A DNA stretch of 64,000 nucleotides from Loripinus fragilis (Eukaryota; Mollusca; Bivalvia; Lucinida; Lucinidae). Shown here one piece after another: positions 11,126 to 22,971 of this stretch; the first letter of the stretch is position 1; each line of letters begins with the position of its first letter. The notes under the pieces were generated by a model. The model had not been told where the DNA came from, did not search any database, and saw nothing but the letters and a program-made list of their open reading frames with translations. The DNA lies in the NCBI GenBank assembly GCA_964019695.1, contig OZ026525.1:60606253-60670252 (forward strand), read 5' to 3'. The translations under genes were made by a program, and so were the position numbers.

Positions 11126-11291
11126 ACTATTTGCTCCAAATATTTGCATTGAGCTAGACCTGTGGATTTTACTATTATTGTATGAATAAATGTATTATGA
11201 GATGTGTTTGTTTTGAAATTATGCTATGATAAATGTTTTGTTATGAAAGGATTGTTAATTTATTTATTTTCCATTATTGTTTTCGTTGGGT

Positions 11292-13247
11292 GAATGAGAG
11301 TTGTGAAAAATGTTACATTTGTGAGTTGTTATATTTTTCAGAGATGTTACATTTGTAAGAGATTTAACAATTTTCAGATATGTTACATTTGTGAGAGATT
11401 TAACAATTGTCAGAGATGTTACATTTGTGAGAGATTTAACAATTGTCAGAAATGTTACATTTGTGAGAGATTTAACAGTTTTCAGAGATGTTACATTTGT
11501 GAAATATTAAACAATTGCCATCAGAGATGTTACATTTGTGAAATATTTAACAATTGCCATCAGAGATGTTACATTTGTGAAATATTTAACAATTGCCATC
11601 AGAGATGTTACATTTGTGAGAGATTAAAGAATTTTCAGAGATGTTACATTTGTGAGAGATTAAACAATTTTCAGAGATGTTACATTTGTGAGAGATTTAA
11701 CAATTGTCAGAGATGTTACATTTGTGAGAGATTTAACAATTGTCAGAAATGTTACATTTGTGAGAGATTTAACAATTGTCAGAGATGTTACATTTGTGAG
11801 AGATTTAACAATTGTCAGAAATGTTACATTTGTGAGGGATTTAACAATTGTCAGAGATGTTACATTTGTGAAATATTTAACAATTGCCATCAGAGATGTT
11901 TCATTTGTGAGAGATTAAACAATTTTCAGAGATGTTACATTTGTGAGAGATTAAACAATTGTCAGAGATGTTACATTTGTGAGAGATTTAACAATTGCCA
12001 TCAGAGATGTTACATTGTGAGAGATTTAACAATTGTAATCGATGTTACATTTGTGAGAGATTTAACAATTGTAATCGATATTACATTTGTGAGAGATGTT
12101 ACATTTGTCAGAGGCTTTACAATTGTCTGAGGCGTTAAATTTGTGCTAGATGTAGCATTTGTGAGAGGTGTTACAATTGTCAGGTGTTACATATGTCAGA
12201 ATAATTACAGTTGTCAGAGATGTTACATTTGTGATAGATGTAACATTTTGAGAGATGCTACTTTCAGAAATGTTACATTTGTCAGATGTGTTATATTTGT
12301 CAGAAATGTTGAATTTGTCCTGGTATTACACTTGCCAGAGATATAACATTTGTCAGAAACATTATATTTATCAGAGATGCTACATTTGTCAGAAATGTTA
12401 CATTTTTTGGAGATGTTACAATTGTAAGAAAGCTTGAATTTGTTGAGGCGTTACATTTGCCAGAGATGTTACATTACCAGATATGTTACATTTGTCAGAA
12501 AGGTTGAATTTGTTGAGGAGTTACACTTGTCAGAGATGTTTTATAAAACTGATGTTACATATGTCAGAAATGTTGAATTTGTGGAGGCATTACACTTGTC
12601 AGAGATGTTACATTTGCTAGATACGTTACATTTGTCAGAGATGTTACATTTGTCAGAAATGTTATGTTTGCCAGAGTTACTACATTTGTGAGAGCTGTTA
12701 CATTTGTCAGAAAAGTTACAATTGTCAGTGATGTAATCTTGTCAGAGGTGTTATGCTTGTCCGAGATGTTACACTTTCCAGAGATGTTACACTTGTTGGA
12801 GATGTTACATTTGCCAGAAACATTACATGTGTGATATACTACATGTGTAAAATGCTACAATTGTCAGAGATTTTACATTTTTGAGATTAGTTACATTTGT
12901 AAGAGATGTTACATATATCAGAAATGTTACATTCATCAGAAATATTTGTCAACAAAGTTACATTTGCCCGAGATTTTCCATTTGTCAGAAATTGTGGGTT
13001 TTTTTTCAATTGGTGACATATTTGATATTTCTGATAAATGTTACATTAACAGAGGTTTTACATCTGTTAGAGATATTACAATTGTGAGTGTTGTTACAGT
13101 TGTCAGAGGTGTTATTTTTGCGAGAGATGTTACATTTGTGAGAGGTATTGCATTTGTGAAAGAGGTTTCAATTGTCAGATGTGTTACATTTGTCAGAGAT
13201 GTCACTTTTGTCAGAGTTGTTATCTTTGTCAATTTGTTACACTGGCG
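11292..13247. repeat. 36-bp (2 x 18) minisatellite, about 1.95 kb
   Basis: The basic unit is 36 bp, made of two related 18-mers: AGAGATTTAACAATTGTC and AGAGATGTTACATTTGTG. It is very regular from 11340 to 12120 and degenerates rightward to 13247 as variants of GTTACATTTGTCAGAGAT. Because 36 is a multiple of 3, long frames stay open: a 278-codon frame at 11294-12130 (12-residue period CYICERFNNCQR) and also a second forward frame and a reverse frame over the same DNA. Open frames in several registers argue for period arithmetic rather than a protein. No promoter or splice context was seen. Confidence 0.9.
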
Positions 13248-13462
13248 CTTAACTATTCAAACTCTTATACCCTCTTTATGAAAACAGCGTAGCCAGCTGA
13301 TCAGGATCTACACTTTATATCCAAACAGTGAATCTATATCAATATTAATAATGAAATAAAATCTTTGTATTCTTGGTAATTTTTCATGCTTTTTATTTCA
13401 TCTGCTGATATTTTTCAAAATCAACTTATTAGAAAAATTCTTTCAGGACTATCATCAGAGTG

Positions 13463-13531
13463 TCAAAAAGTTTTGATCAAGATCAAGACCGACTGTCGGT
13501 CCTGATCTGGGTCCAAACTGTTTGCATAAAA
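13463..13531. mobile_element. Hairpin MITE (GATCAGGACCGAC type)
   Basis: TTTTGATCAAGATCAAGACC pairs with GGTCCTGATCTGGGTCCAAA around GACTGTC. The best copy of this type is at 57084-57153. Confidence 0.65.
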
Positions 13532-13725
13532 TATCAGCAGATGACACTAGTAGGTAAAGAGTTAAGCATCTGTGATTGACTAGGTATCAGAAGTCCTTAT
13601 AAACAACCGATAAAGTACTCAGTTTGCGCTAAGAGGAGCATGTGCGCTTATTCCATTAAATACGATATTTTGAGAAAAAAATGACATTTAGGTCATAATT
13701 TAAAATCTTTTCAGACCAGGCCAGA

Positions 13726-13880
13726 CCTTTAGTTAAGAGTGTGTACCAAACTTTAATTTTATTATTTCTCAACCAAACCATATGTTTTGGGTGCTCAAAA
13801 GAACCGTCTCAAAACATAATTGAAAATGGATGGGTAAGAAAATATTTACAATTTACTCTCAAAATTTTTGTTTATATCTA
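13726..13880. mobile_element. MITE family B, partial
   Basis: TTAGTTAAGAGTGTGTACCA start, then ATTTCTCAACCAAACCATAT and AAAAGAACCGTCTC. The second half of the central palindrome is deleted. Confidence 0.65.
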
Positions 13881-14049
13881 AAGCCATGATTCACACCAAC
13901 TACTTGTTCAGACAAATTTTATTTCTGCCATAATGTGGAATCTGGGTATTTGTTAAAATTGCCTTACTGAGTAGTCTTATAAGTAGCCACGCTCAAAATG
14001 TATATTAAGCCAAAAACAAGCATTTGAGGCATAGCACCATCAAGATTGA

Positions 14050-14190
14050 CATATTATGGACCTTGTCACAAGGAAACTTGTCTTTGAGGTGTTTGAGGAA
14101 ATGAGACTCAAATCAGCCTGCTCAACTACAGAGACTAGCCAGAATATTAAAATTTTGCATGAAGCAAATATCAAATTTTGACATACTTTC
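14050..14190. repeat. Interspersed repeat shared with 24180-24310
   Basis: Both places read AACTACAGAGA.TAGC.AGAA preceded by AGACTCAAA.CA.CCTG. The second copy lies in the short gap between the two large inverted-repeat elements. Confidence 0.55.
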
Positions 14191-14333
14191 AAAGATTTTA
14201 ATACTATAGTAAAGGCGGTGTTCAGACTGTGCATCCACACAGGTTGGTCTACAGCTTTGAAGTCCACTAGCAAAAAATCAGGTCTTCTCAAGACAAGTCT
14301 TAATATAAAAGTGGACTTGAAGCAGTTATTTGT

Positions 14334-14496
14334 TGGAGAATAAATAGAGAATACTATACTAGGTGAGTGTCTTTTGATATCAAGTACCAGGCAAGGCTTT
14401 GAGAATGCTTGTTGAATCATGAGGCTTGCCTAGTGATTCAACATGGGTTCTTGAAGCCAAGCCTCAAAAGGCACCACCTGGTATTCTATTTATCAG
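14334..14496. mobile_element. Hairpin MITE family D
   Basis: Arms AATAAATAGAGAATACTA... and ...CTGGTATTCTATTTATC, with GTCTTTTGATATCAAGTACC and CTTGCCTAGTGATTCAAC inside. The same family forms the hairpin at 57471-57638, directly before EIF3C exon 12. Confidence 0.75.
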
Positions 14497-14960
14497 TTTA
14501 CAAGTTGGTTCTCTCTTCAAATGAGCAATTATGACATAATTATCTGTCAATTCTGTCATTCAAAAAGTGCAATGTCATGATGACCTGCCAAAGAGACATG
14601 CCATGAGATAGGTAACATTTTCAGGTCATTGTGCAACAATGCAGTTAATATGAGAGGTAACTGATAAAATTCATTTCATATGCACTCATGCTTCAAGTGT
14701 AGTTTGTTAGAATTGGAATATGCTATTATCGTGATCATATGGGCCAGTACATGAGATTTTGATACTTATCGCATTGTCCAGCAATGAAGACTCCGGTGAG
14801 CCTACACAAATGTGCAGACTCACCAAAGCCTTCGCTGCTTGCATATACAAAGTATGGATGTAGATGGAGACTAAGGCCAAAATTTTAGAACTCTAGCCCC
14901 ACTTGATACATCAGCAAGTGCGTTTAGCCCTTTGTGTACCAGAAACCCCGAAATGGGTAC
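14497..14960. other. No recognisable feature
   Basis: No exon, RNA gene or repeat that I could match. A weak inverted motif GAGCCTACACAAATGTGCAGACTC lies near 14797. Confidence 0.35.
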
Positions 14961-15036
14961 TTTGGCAAACAGTGAAGACCCAGATGAAGTGCCTCATAAT
15001 GAGGCATTTCATCAGGGCCTCCACTGTTCGCTAAGC
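14961..15036. mobile_element. CAGTGAAGACCCAGAT hairpin MITE
   Basis: TTGGCAAACAGTGAAGACCC pairs with GGGCCTCCACTGTTCGCTAA-like sequence around a GTGCCTCATAATGAGGCA core. The outer flanks resemble the copies at 4064 and 10122. Confidence 0.7.
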
Positions 15037-15189
15037 CAATTTTTCGGAAATTTTAACCTGTGACCCCTCAATATATACAATAGACTATCCCAAGTGTATT
15101 GTCTAAAACCAGAAGGAAGAATCCATTTATACACGAAAGGTTAAATGTGGCATGTGTGATAAGGACCAAAATCTCATGAGCTGACCAAT

Positions 15190-15383
15190 GGGAGCTCAGT
15201 GATAGAGTGCTTGACTCGAGACCCATGGGCAGCGGGTTTGAACCTTACCGGCGTCACTGCGTTGTGTCCTTGAGCAAGACACATTAATCCTAGCTTAGTA
15301 CTGGTTCAACCCAGGAAGACCCGTCCCTTTACAACTGAAAGATTGTTGATGGGAAGTAAAGAATCAAATCAAACAAACAGACA
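15190..15383 (+). mobile_element. tRNA-derived SINE (family 1) with 14-bp TSD
   Basis: Head GGGAGCTCAGTGATAGAGTG, body TTAGTACTGGTTCAACCCAG, tail AATCAAATCAAACAAACAGA. The direct repeat ATGAGCTGACCAAT lies at 15176-15189 and 15384-15397. Confidence 0.9.
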
Positions 15384-15804
15384 ATGAGCTGACCAATACT
15401 TAAATTGTTGCCTGATATTATTCATTCTCTGTCTGTCTCTCTATCTCTTTCTCTCTCCCCTGTCTCTCTTCTTCTACCAGGAATAAGTGGTTATAATGAA
15501 ATGATTTGTTAGTATATCAAATAAATAAAGTAAAAAGCAAGCTATCTTAATTTACTTTATCAAACCAGAATTGGGCAGGATAAAACTGATTCATGTCTCA
15601 TTCAGCCATGTTCATAATAAACATGGGTCCTGTTAACCCTTTCCTTCATGAATATTCATGCTTAGCTCCACCCACTATGAATAATTATATAAATGAACTT
15701 TCGTGTTGGTACATAGAACAAAGAAATTACAATGTACTTGTCAGGTCCACTAGTGTAGCATCATATCCAGTCAGAAGCCTATCATCCTTTTTGTGGGACA
15801 TATG

Positions 15805-15862
15805 CAAACAGTGCAAAGTCAGATCAGATCAGCGGCGTTTGATCTTGGTCTTCACTGTTTGC
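15805..15862. mobile_element. Hairpin MITE, short type
   Basis: GCAAACAGTGCAAAGTCAGA pairs with TTGGTCTTCACTGTTTGC around AGATCAGCGGCG. The hairpin is moderately diverged. Confidence 0.55.
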
Positions 15863-16095
15863 TTAAAGATTATTCTATTAAAATTTGAATAAAAATGAAA
15901 AATACCACCCAACAACCTTTAAAATGGAAATGGACTGGTCCAATTGAATGGAAAATTCCATTCCGCTTTGTCAATAGTTTTCAATTACATGCTCTTATCT
16001 TCACGCTTAGGGATGTCTGTTACAACACAAGCTGGTTCTGGACGACAATCCATTACTGGTTCATGACGACTGTTTTCTTGTGCTGGACGACAAAT

Positions 16096-16341
16096 AACAG
16101 GTTTTTTGTTTATTGTTACTCCCATTGTGGGAGTCTGTAATTGTTCTATGTTTTGTTGTACGTTACTTTATGTCAATTCTAGTATTGCAATCATCTTGAT
16201 GGGGAAGAGAGAGCTGATTGCGTTGCTTAATTTGTCTTCCTGGTGTCTCGTGATGGTTGAGCCGCTCTTCCTCGCGATGCCACGGGGTTGTCTGCAATTT
16301 GTGATTTTGGTATTTCCTGATCATACTCACTTACTATTTTA
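16096..16341 (+). repeat. Interspersed repeat G, copy 1
   Basis: A shared block of about 250-290 bp from TTTATTGTTACTCCCATTGT to CCTGATCATACTCACTTACT. Other copies: 27516-27804 (same strand), 28668-28950 and 32045-32290 (opposite strand). Open frames through it are not conserved between copies. Unclassified. Confidence 0.75.
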
Positions 16342-17053
16342 GACGACAGATTTTGGGTTTTGGACGACAGTTGAAAGGGGTAACATGCAATTTAGTCGCA
16401 GAAAATAATAATATAGTGTTATTTGCTTGTTTTGATTATTACTATCATTTAAATGTTTGTTAGATTGGCATTACAAAGACAAGCTTCGTAGATATTTGTA
16501 GTTAAATCATAAAACTATGGTCTGGAATAGAACTTTCAGAAATATGTAATTTGAGGTCAAATACTTTGCATTTCCGCCATAGAATTAGCATAAATTGTCT
16601 AACAATATAATCCACACGACTTTTCAGTCAATTTTAAAATGTTCTTCTCTAAAGAAAACTGAAAACCTCAGATTTCATTTTTTTCAAATGTTACTGGTCA
16701 GAGACGACTGTGTAACAGGTAATAGACGATGTCATATTTTCTGCAACAGTTTAGAGACGACAGTTTTCAATCTTGAGCAGATGTAAATACTGCCCTGAAA
16801 CCTTTTCAACGCTGGTCAAATACAAGGCTCGAGTCTTCAAAATACAGGGCCGCAACATTAAGTGTATTCTTGATAATATAGCTCTTGATTCTGCAAATTT
16901 CAACTGGATTTATCAGGTATTTCAGTAACTGTAGGTGATTGTTTGGACCAAGATCAGGCCTGCATTTTGTCAGTGGCAAAAATGTTTGGAACCTGTCAGC
17001 ATAGGACATTAACATGCAACAAAATAAGTAGACGGATGGCTGAGAATGGGTTT

Positions 17054-17560
17054 GCTCCCCCCCTAGGGAATTTTGCAGACATATCCTATCTTGTAGAGAA
17101 TTAGAAGCTGAGTCTTTTAAGAGATGTTTGCACTCTGTGCTCCGGGGCGTTAGTCTGTAAGAGCCTGTAACATACGTTACTAAATCAAACTAAGAAAAAG
17201 TAAATTGAAAGTTTGGGCTACAAATTAAAGACATTAAAATATTTATTTTTAAAAAATAATTTATATAGTCTGCATACTGAATATCTTAACTACGTATGAC
17301 AGCCATTTGAACCAAATTGCGGCTTCCTAAGGTGTCATATGCGTTACATAAATCAGATAACCCATTAAAATTTGCAAGTGTGGCTAACATCATTTACATT
17401 CACAATCTCTCTGTGTGTTTTGCAAAATGTTTTAACCATGTCTGACTAGCTTATGCAATTGGCTAACAGAAAAATTAAAGTTTGTTACTCTAGCTTAAAT
17501 ATTTTTTCTGGAATAAGCAATTAAACAACCCTACCCCTACCCAATTTTAAGGTGAAATGT
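17054..17560. repeat. Left module of inner inverted repeat
   Basis: The module runs from CCCCCTAGGGAATTTTGCAG through GATGTTTGCACTCTGTGCTC and TAACATACGTTAC to AACAACCCTACCCCTACCCA. It reappears inverted at 21780-22290, as a direct copy at about 18130-18640, and partly at 17775-17960. Confidence 0.8.
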
Positions 17561-17774
17561 TTGGTATTAAAACTAAAGTAAAAATAGTTAAAAAATATTT
17601 GCAGTTGATTAATGTGTTTCATTGTTTGGGATTTATTTGCTTATATGAAAAGACTCATAAATCTGCAAGTGTGTTGCAAAATTTTTAATATCAGAGGCTG
17701 TAACATATGTTACCTGATGTAATAAATGGGCAAGCTCATTGTCTTTACGTAAGATATGCCTAAAAATGTTCTAA

Positions 17775-18640
17775 TCTCCTCGAGGGAATTTTGCAGACAT
17801 ATTCCTTCTTATAGTACAACTCAAGCTGCATCGAATAAGGGATGTTTGCACTCTCTAGGTTGGGGCGTTAGTCTGAAACAGCGTGTTACATGTGTTACTA
17901 TATCAAATAAAGGAAATGTAGTTTGAAAGTTTGAGCTAAAATTGTGAAAAAACTCGCATCTGTTGGATATCTTACATTGTTTAGGGATTTTAAACTGGCT
18001 CCTATGTTAAAGACTTATAGATCTGCTAGTTGTCATCAAGTTTTAAAGATCAGAGAGCATTACATATGTTAGCGTGATAAGTAAAATCATCAAACAGTAT
18101 TTTGACATCAAGCTGAGTAAGGGCCTGCTCCATCCTAATCCCCTTTGTAATTCTGCAGACAAATTACATCTTATGTAACCATTCAAGGTGCATTTAATAA
18201 GAAATGTTTGCACTCTGTAAGTCGGGGCGTTATTCTCTGACAGCTTGTTACATATGTTACTATATCAATTTGAGAATAAGAAATTTGAATGTTTGAGCTA
18301 CCAAAAGAAGACATTAAAATTATCTAATAAATTGACATTCTTATAGTCTTTATACTGGATGTCTTTACTACATATGGAAGCTGTTTAACATTAATACCGC
18401 TAACTGTGGTGTTATGTGCGTTACATGAACCTAATTATAATTTAAAAGCTATAATTGTGGCTATCGTCATTTAGTTAAACAACTACTATGACTTGGTTCA
18501 AACTTTTTTTATTAGATTTTACAAAAATATACTCAATTGATGAATAGAAAAAACCAAGTTTGCTTTTCTATCTTAAATATATTGTCTTATAGGAGCTAAT
18601 ACACAGCCCTACTCCCAGTTTTACAGAGAAGGGAATTTTG
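17775..18640. repeat. Additional direct copies of the module
   Basis: A partial copy (GGGATGTTTGCACTCTCTAG, then GTTACATGTGTTAC) and a fuller copy (AGAAATGTTTGCACTCTGTA, GTTACATATGTTAC, AACACAGCC-like end). Tandem modules within a terminal inverted repeat are unusual for simple TIR elements. Confidence 0.7.
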
Positions 18641-19062
18641 TTATTACCGTTTAAGTAAAACACATTAAAGCGATTACAGCATGTGGATATTTTTCATTTT
18701 CTTAGTCTGTCTTGCTCATATATCTACCTGATGCCATTAAGTTAAAGATCAGGACACTTAATGTGTACTTATAAGTCTTTGGTGCCAAAACACTAGAAAT
18801 TATATTCATTTCTGATTATCAAGCCCATGGACTGGTGTTACAGATGTTATCAATGACCTTTTGGACACATTTCCTAATACTGTGCATATAATGCTAAATA
18901 TAGAGCCATAAATAGAAAAGATAGTTTTACATTTTTACAAGAAAATACAATAAATGAAATGGTCCAAACTATTTCTCATCGATTTAACACTCATGTTAAA
19001 CGTTTGTCGTTGTCTGCTTCTGTTTTAATCATTATTATCACACGCCTCCTTGCAACTAGTAG

Positions 19063-19066
<4 letters not shown>

Positions 19067-19121
<55 letters not shown>
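19067..19121. repeat. (CT)n microsatellite
   Basis: Uninterrupted CT dinucleotides over about 54 bp, near the middle of the large element. Confidence 0.95.
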
Positions 19122-19124
<3 letters not shown>

Positions 19125-20184
19125 GTATACATATATAGTTTGTTCATTCCAACAACACTTGTTGTATTAATCATCATACCAATTTTCGGGAGATGATTTA
19201 TATAAGCTTACGCTTACTTCAAATCCCTTTCATTCAACTGCTTTGTTATATTATTAGTGCTATGCTTATTGTATAAAAGAGAATGAATAAAATATGTTTA
19301 AACCAACTAGTAGAATCATTACACAATATTTCAATCATTTACTGTTATTCAATTTTACCACCAGTCCACTCAAAATTGATGAGCCATTATCAACTTTCCA
19401 GTTTTGATATTTATGGCTTGGAACATTCAGAAACTGATATGAATTCCTAATAGTTGGCTCTTTGAGTATGTGTTTCAAGTGATACTCTGCAAGTTGGGGA
19501 AAGACTAAAGCTTTACAAGGAGGAAAACTATGCCATTAAAAGCAATGAGTACCTGGACTGATGTACCTTGATATTTCTGTGATAAAGAATCATATCTTAG
19601 CTGGTTAACTTTTATAGATGTAGCCTTTCCAGACATGCATGCAACATATTTTCATCTAATAATGTCTCTGCACTTATTATCTTTCCCCAAGCATTCAAAA
19701 ACTTATTTGAAGTCTTAGTACTTCTGAAGTGCTGAAACCGAGGTAACTCTTTCCCTTCAGATAAACGAACTAGATGTATCACAGCAGGTAAAGTAATGAA
19801 ATGCAGGATGAACAGAGCGCAAATTAGACCCTTTCAATTCAATGATTCACTAAGTTTCTAAGATAAGAGCGCTTATTAAAAGATGTGACATATATAACTC
19901 GTCATAATAAATGAGCAAGGGCATTGTCGTGACATCCTTTTTGATTACACAGTCAGAGGCAAGTGTTTTCAATTTCAGTGTTTTCAATGGATCATGAAAA
20001 GAGGCACCTTATCAACTTGTTTACTCTGTATAAATCTTCCATAGAGCATAATATAGAACTACTGGTTATCCCATTCTACCTATAGTCCACTTTCCTTCTT
20101 TTGAATGCAACAGCCAATGATATGGCTGAAAAAACTGAGAAATCATAGGTTTTACATTATTTTAAGACATGCTTCAATGTACTG

Positions 20185-20740
20185 ACATCAAAAAACAACC
20201 AACTGCAAACATAATTGATGGCAATGTCCAACTTCATATTCTTTCTCTTATACCAGATAACTTTCAACGTGTAACAGAAATTGTTTCAGACGGTCTGCCA
20301 AAACCATCAAGAGTCAACATTGTAACTAAAGAAAACTTATAAAGTTCTTTGGGCGCAGCAAAAATACTATTGATCTAAGACCTGAGGACTTAAGCACCAA
20401 AAGATTGGATAAGCTCCATGGCAAATGATGCAAAAAAAAGCAGCCTATCAAATTTCTGTTTGACCAATGTCAGAAATCTTAAAGTATTCTTAGAGATACA
20501 CGGTAGAGACATAGATTTTGCAAAATCAGAGCAAAGTTATCATTTGACTAGCACAGATGCAGAGGCAGCTGTAGTTAGATTGCTCTTGCCACTTCACAGG
20601 AAGAGATATATACCAGAGTCATACTCCATTGTATGCATATATGTGATGGCATTAAACCCATATTTAATCAGGTGTTTGATCCCATGACACTGACATGCTG
20701 TTTCTGCTTTTGAAGAATGCTAAGGATTCAAGTTTGGCTG
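20185..20740 (+). pseudogene. Broken ORF of a mobile-element protein
   Basis: Several frames hold protein-like fragments. One reads IIDGNVQLHILSLIPDNFQR and ends at a stop near 20341. An open frame at 20418-20687 includes TDAEAAVVRLLL. A third frame reads DTDMLFLLLK from 20686. The order 'IVDG..L', an 'EEADTR..H'-like segment, then 'DTDV' recalls a widespread uncharacterised protein family in repeat-rich invertebrate genomes; I recognise the pattern but cannot name a function. At least two frame breaks and internal stops make it non-functional. It is the only coding remnant found inside the 16-24 kb element and may derive from its mobility gene or from a nested insertion. Confidence 0.4.
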
Positions 20741-20839
20741 AGTCAAGTTGTTTGACGCTGGCACTGGCCACACATACAAAGAAAATTAAGTCTTTTGATG
20801 GCTAAAGAGGAGGATCACACGAAATGCTTATAAGTGATG

Positions 20840-21170
20840 TTTGTCACATTTACCAATTTTAAAAAGTAATCTTAATTAATGTAACACATATAACACCATA
20901 GGAAGCTGTATATTTGTTAAAAAATCTTTTCTTATGTATCAAAGGTATTCAGCTTGCAAACTACATGAATAATTCAAATAAATAGATAGTTTTATGTCTT
21001 CTTTCTGTTTCTCAGACTTTCAATTCATTTATTCTTAAATTGATATGGTAACATACGTATCATACCATTACAGGCTAACCCCCTAGTTAATAGAGTGCAA
21101 ACATCTCTTATTTGATGCGGCTTGAATTGTTCTTTAAGGTAGGATATGTCTGCACAATTCCCAAAGGGGT
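20840..21170. repeat. Partial inverted module
   Basis: An inverted partial copy of the 17054 module: AGCTTGCAAACTACATGAAT, GTAACATACGTATC, AGAGTGCAAACATCTCTTAT and GGATATGTCTGCACAATTCC. Confidence 0.7.
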
Positions 21171-21779
21171 GGTGAGGAACAGGATTGTACTAAGTTTGCA
21201 GTCCTAATACAATGCCATGATTCTACTGGTTGTGATGAAATGGGTGATTATTTTGCAATAGAAGCAGACACAATGATAGACATTGTGAGGGTGACTTGAA
21301 TAAAGATTGTTTTTGAATAATTTTATTTAATAGGAATATTTATTAAATTGTGTCATTTAAATGAGAAACTATTATTTTCTATCTATATGTCTATATATTT
21401 TAATATTATGGGCATTAGGAAATATGTGATTAAAAGGTTATATATAACATAGGTAACACAATTCCATGGGCTTCTTATCAGCGATGACTGTAATTACTAA
21501 GACTAAGTCACCAGAGGCTAGAGATTAATAGGAAAACATGTGAAAAACCGTATTTTTCTGAAATATCATCTCTTACTTCCAAGAAAATTTTCTAGCTCAT
21601 TCATTAAGCCATGTAACATACGTTACATACTTTAATAAGTGATCTGATCCTGATGTCAAACTTGCAAATGTATGATTCTTTATTGCATTAGCAAGACAGT
21701 GCCAAAAATATAAGATATCCACGAGCGTCAAATATTTTCATATATTTTTCTTCAATAATAGATACCAAAATTGGATACT

Positions 21780-22290
21780 TAAAATTGGGGGAAGAGTTGT
21801 TTAATAGCTCATGTAAAACAATGTGTTTGAGATAGAAAAGCAAACTTTGTTTTTTCTATTAGTCAAATGAGTATTTTAGTAAACTAAGATTAAAAACACT
21901 TGTAAAAATGCACAAATCCTCTGTAAAATGAATGATGTTAGTCACGATTTCAACTTTCAAAGGGAAATTTAATCTATGTAACGCATATAACACCATTGAA
22001 GGCTGTAATTTTGTTTAAAATGCTGCTTTTTTATGTAGCTTAGGCATCCAGCTTGCAAACTACATAAGAAATTTGAATAATTAGATGGTTTAGTGTCTTC
22101 TTTCTGTAGCTCAAACTTTCATTTTGATTTTTTCCTTAGTTTGTTACAGTAACATATGTAACAGGCTGTCAGAGACTAACGCCCCGGAGCACAGAGTGCA
22201 AACATCTCTTAAAAGATGCGGCTTGAAATTTTCTTCAAGATAGGATATGTCTGCAAAATTCCTAGGGGGGGGGGGGGGGGGGGGGGGAGC
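21780..22290. repeat. Right module of inner inverted repeat
   Basis: Reverse complement of 17054-17560: GTAACATATGTAACAGGCTG, GAGTGCAAACATCTCTTAAA, GGATATGTCTGCAAAATTCC, ending in a G homopolymer of about 24 bp (22264-22287) where the left copy has a shorter C run. Confidence 0.8.
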
Positions 22291-22690
22291 AGGACCTTTT
22301 TTAGCTTGAAGTCTAAAGATTTTCGTGCGACTAGGTCAATGCTTCTCATACTTATGTTGTCGATCCTGACCAAAACTTCCCTATGTATAAAGTATCACTG
22401 GTATCCTTTTAAATAAAAAGTTTGACGTATTATGAACGAGAATATGTTATAATTAGATAAATTTATCCCTGTGACTTCAGGAGATGATATCAAAGGGGTG
22501 GGGGATGCATAATTAGACTACACCAATTCTTTTATTTTTCATTCGTAAGGGTATTAAAACATCAATACCAAATTAAAGTCATATTTGGAAATCTTTTAAA
22601 GTCAAAATCGGTAATATTTTTGTTGCTGCTGCTGTTGTTGTTGTTTGTTCTGTGCAAATAAAGTATGTTCTACCTTGATGACAATATATA

Positions 22691-22971
22691 TACCTGGGCC
22701 CGGAATTACAATGCCTCCTTAGAGTTAAGGAAGACTTAAGTTAAGTATCGATATTTTAACTTGCTATAGTAAATGGTTAATAAATTGCCTGGCTCGATTC
22801 AGCACTTGTGGTCAAAGATATCATTGTGATATACAGAAGAAAATGAATCTATTTTGATTTTAATCAGTTTGAAACGTTATTTTTCGCATTCTGAAAAATC
22901 AATACTTAACTTAAGTCTTCCTTAACTTTAAGGAGGCATTGTAATTCCGGGCCCAGGTGTAATTTTATGTA
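22691..22971. mobile_element. Hairpin MITE with CCTGGGCCCGGAATTACAAT arms
   Basis: The left arm begins CCTGGGCCCGGAATTACAAT and runs through GGAAGACTTAAGTTAAGTAT. The right arm mirrors it and ends ATTGTAATTCCGGGCCCAGG. Arms are about 60 bp with a loop of about 130 bp. It is nested between the inner inverted repeat and the right end of the large element. Confidence 0.85.

Noticed and set aside
11294..12130. 278-codon Cys-rich repeat ORF
   Set aside because: It is generated by a 36-bp minisatellite; other frames on both strands are equally open, and there is no promoter or splice support.
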